A stretch of 5,979 nucleotides of DNA from an uncultured Eubacteriales bacterium (GTDB lineage: Bacteria > Bacillota > Clostridia > Lachnospirales > Anaerotignaceae), in NCBI GenBank assembly GCA_959604475.1, contig CAUHBX010000071.1, forward strand, positions 1 through 5,979, in the 5' to 3' direction. The position numbers and the translations under genes were made by a program. Shown piece by piece: positions 4,858 through 5,979 of this stretch. How positions within the stretch are numbered: position 1 is the first letter of the stretch; each line of letters starts with the position of its first letter. Below the pieces are notes generated by a model. It saw only the letters and a program-made list of their open reading frames with translations. It searched no databases and was not told the origin of the DNA.

Positions 4858-5979
4858 TATAAATCAGCCCCCTTTACAGCGCAGTTTACCGTGAAAAAAC
4901 AGCTTTCCTGCGTTGACCAGCCGGTATAGGAAACAGACGCGAAGTAGCCGCTGTTTCTGAGGTTTTCCACATATGACGTGGCCGAGCCTCCGCCGGGGCC
5001 TGAAAGCGATACGGATAGCATCCCGCCGTAGGCGGAATATGTTACGCCCGTTATCCTTACGCCCTCGCCAAGCTGGGAGGTCAGGGCGCCGTATACCTCG
5101 TTGGTCATCTGGGGAAGGGCGCGTATGGCCTCCTCCTTCGTTTCAAGGGAATCGTTCTCTGATTTAAGGGATAGGTATTCCTGCTGAACTTCAAGAAGCC
5201 TCTGATATTCCTGCGCCTCGTCGGCAGTGGTGTTAAAGGCCATTATAGCCTCTGTTTTTGAATCAAGTATATGCTCCGTTATTTTTCCGGCCGCAAGCGG
5301 AAATACAATCAGGATAAACGCATATGCGGCAAGGAATATTACGGCGCGGTTTTTAAACACGGGAGAACTGGGCGTTTTGGACTTTTCGGCCGTATTTGCC
5401 CTGAGGAAATTCATATCGCGTTTTAATACCGCTCCGGCGGCCTTAAGGCCGATATTTAAATCGCAGCCGTCAGGAACAATTAAAACCTGTGAAAGAGGAA
5501 GCTGTGTACAGGTTACCTCAGAAGGGCGCAGCGCCTCAAGCTCCCCATAAATCATAGGTGTAAGCGAATCCAGGCCGGGAGCGTCGCCTCCGATTATTAC
5601 CTCGGAAACCCTTTCGCTGACATGCCTTGTACGCTGGAACTGAAGAAGCTTGTTAATCTGCTCCGCCAGTTCCTCCGCCAAAATCTGTACGTTGCCCGAA
5701 AAGCTTATGTATTTGAAATTAAGGCGGCGTGTAAATACGGGACAGCCCCTGTCTAAAAGGTACAGCTCCGTATGGCTGTTGTTTACTTCAACAAAAATTA
5801 CTGTTTTATCCGAGAAGCCTGCCATTGACACAAGCTTTGACACGCAGTCGGCCATTACGTCAACCGATGACGGCTTTATTCCAGCCTCGGTAAATAGCTG
5901 GACATAATCCTCAAACACCGACCGGTTTATGGCGCAGGCCACAAAGCCCTTCTGCCCGTCGTCGTTAACACGGCCGGTA
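4857..5979 (-). CDS. pilMN: PilM-PilN fusion protein, 5' end outside window
   Basis: The reading frame is open from the right edge (residues TGRVNDDGQKGF precede the GTG at 5940-5942), so the true start lies beyond base 5979; 373 codons are visible. Counting from that GTG, residues 1-175 are the C-terminal part of a PilM actin-like domain. It contains an aGIKPSSVDV stretch, TVIFVEVNNSHTELYLLDRG (47-66), CPVFTRRL (67-74), LAEELAEQINKLLQFQ (88-103) and VIIGGDAPGLDSL (115-127). At 176-181 comes DMNFLR, matching the PilN cytoplasmic motif (INLLP type) that binds PilM. PilN features follow: one transmembrane helix (199-219), a coiled coil (240-270) and a ferredoxin-like domain (285-361). The fusion joins the cytoplasmic ring component to its membrane partner. 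A pilMN fusion is known in C. difficile, so this supports a clostridial origin. The PilM motifs are partly eroded. It is first in the visible operon and overlaps pilO by one base. Confidence 0.9.
   Translation of the reverse strand, partial: TGRVNDDGQKGFVACAINRSVFEDYVQLFTEAGIKPSSVDVMADCVSKLVSMAGFSDKTVIFVEVNNSHTELYLLDRGCPVFTRRLNFKYISFSGNVQILAEELAEQINKLLQFQRTRHVSERVSEVIIGGDAPGLDSLTPMIYGELEALRPSEVTCTQLPLSQVLIVPDGCDLNIGLKAAGAVLKRDMNFLRANTAEKSKTPSSPVFKNRAVIFLAAYAFILIVFPLAAGKITEHILDSKTEAIMAFNTTADEAQEYQRLLEVQQEYLSLKSENDSLETKEEAIRALPQMTNEVYGALTSQLGEGVRITGVTYSAYGGMLSVSLSGPGGGSATSYVENLRNSGYFASVSYTGWSTQESCFFTVNCAVKGADL

Noticed and set aside
5227..5550. Plus-strand open frame of 107 codons opposite the pilMN junction.
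   Set aside because: It is antisense to the transmembrane and linker part of PilMN. No ribosome site or recognisable protein features were seen.
4857..5942. GTG at 5940-5942 as the true start of the PilM-PilN gene.
   Set aside because: The frame is open upstream to the window edge with PilM-like sequence, and the visible PilM part lacks its N-terminal half, so the gene clearly begins outside.

Overview
The window is a stretch of a type IV pilus (T4P) assembly locus. It probably comes from a monoderm Firmicute of the class Clostridia. The evidence for this is purine-rich Shine-Dalgarno sites (for example GGAGGTG and AAAGGAGAA), a PilM-PilN fusion of the kind known from Clostridioides difficile (pilMN), and no pilP or pilQ (periplasmic and outer-membrane secretin genes) after pilO. 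Genus and species cannot be read from the sequence.

Layout, from right to left, which is the direction of transcription for most genes. A minus-strand run of tightly packed genes enters from beyond base 5979: pilMN (5' end outside the window), pilO, a PilX/GspK-like tip minor pilin, a small PilV/GspI-like minor pilin, and a PilW/GspJ-like minor pilin that ends at 2789. Junctions are overlapping or 2 to 8 bases long, so this is almost certainly one operon. Next comes pilD (prepilin peptidase) on the plus strand (2051-2797), overlapping the last minor pilin tail-to-tail by 9 bases. A 72-base divergent spacer holds overlapping candidate promoters. It separates pilD from a second minus-strand pair, pilB (extension ATPase, 287-1978) and the start of pilT (retraction ATPase, from 275 leftward). 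The pilT frame meets a TGA at 21-23, next to the window edge.

How the parts work together. PilD cleaves and N-methylates the prepilins. PilB drives pilus extension and PilT retraction. PilMN and PilO form the cytoplasmic and inner-membrane alignment platform. The three minor pilins resemble the K-I-J set that primes the pilus tip. The major pilin (PilA) and the membrane platform protein (PilC) are not in the window and are expected in the flanks.

This is a recognisable system, not a new one. Points worth a second look are the eroded nucleotide-site motifs in the PilM half of the fusion, tandem MshEN-type (c-di-GMP-binding) motifs at the PilB N-terminus, the two divergent promoters whose -10 boxes overlap, the opposite orientation of pilD, and the interrupted pilT reading frame. 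There is no gene-free stretch over 300 bases. I see no RNA gene, mobile element, CRISPR array or origin.
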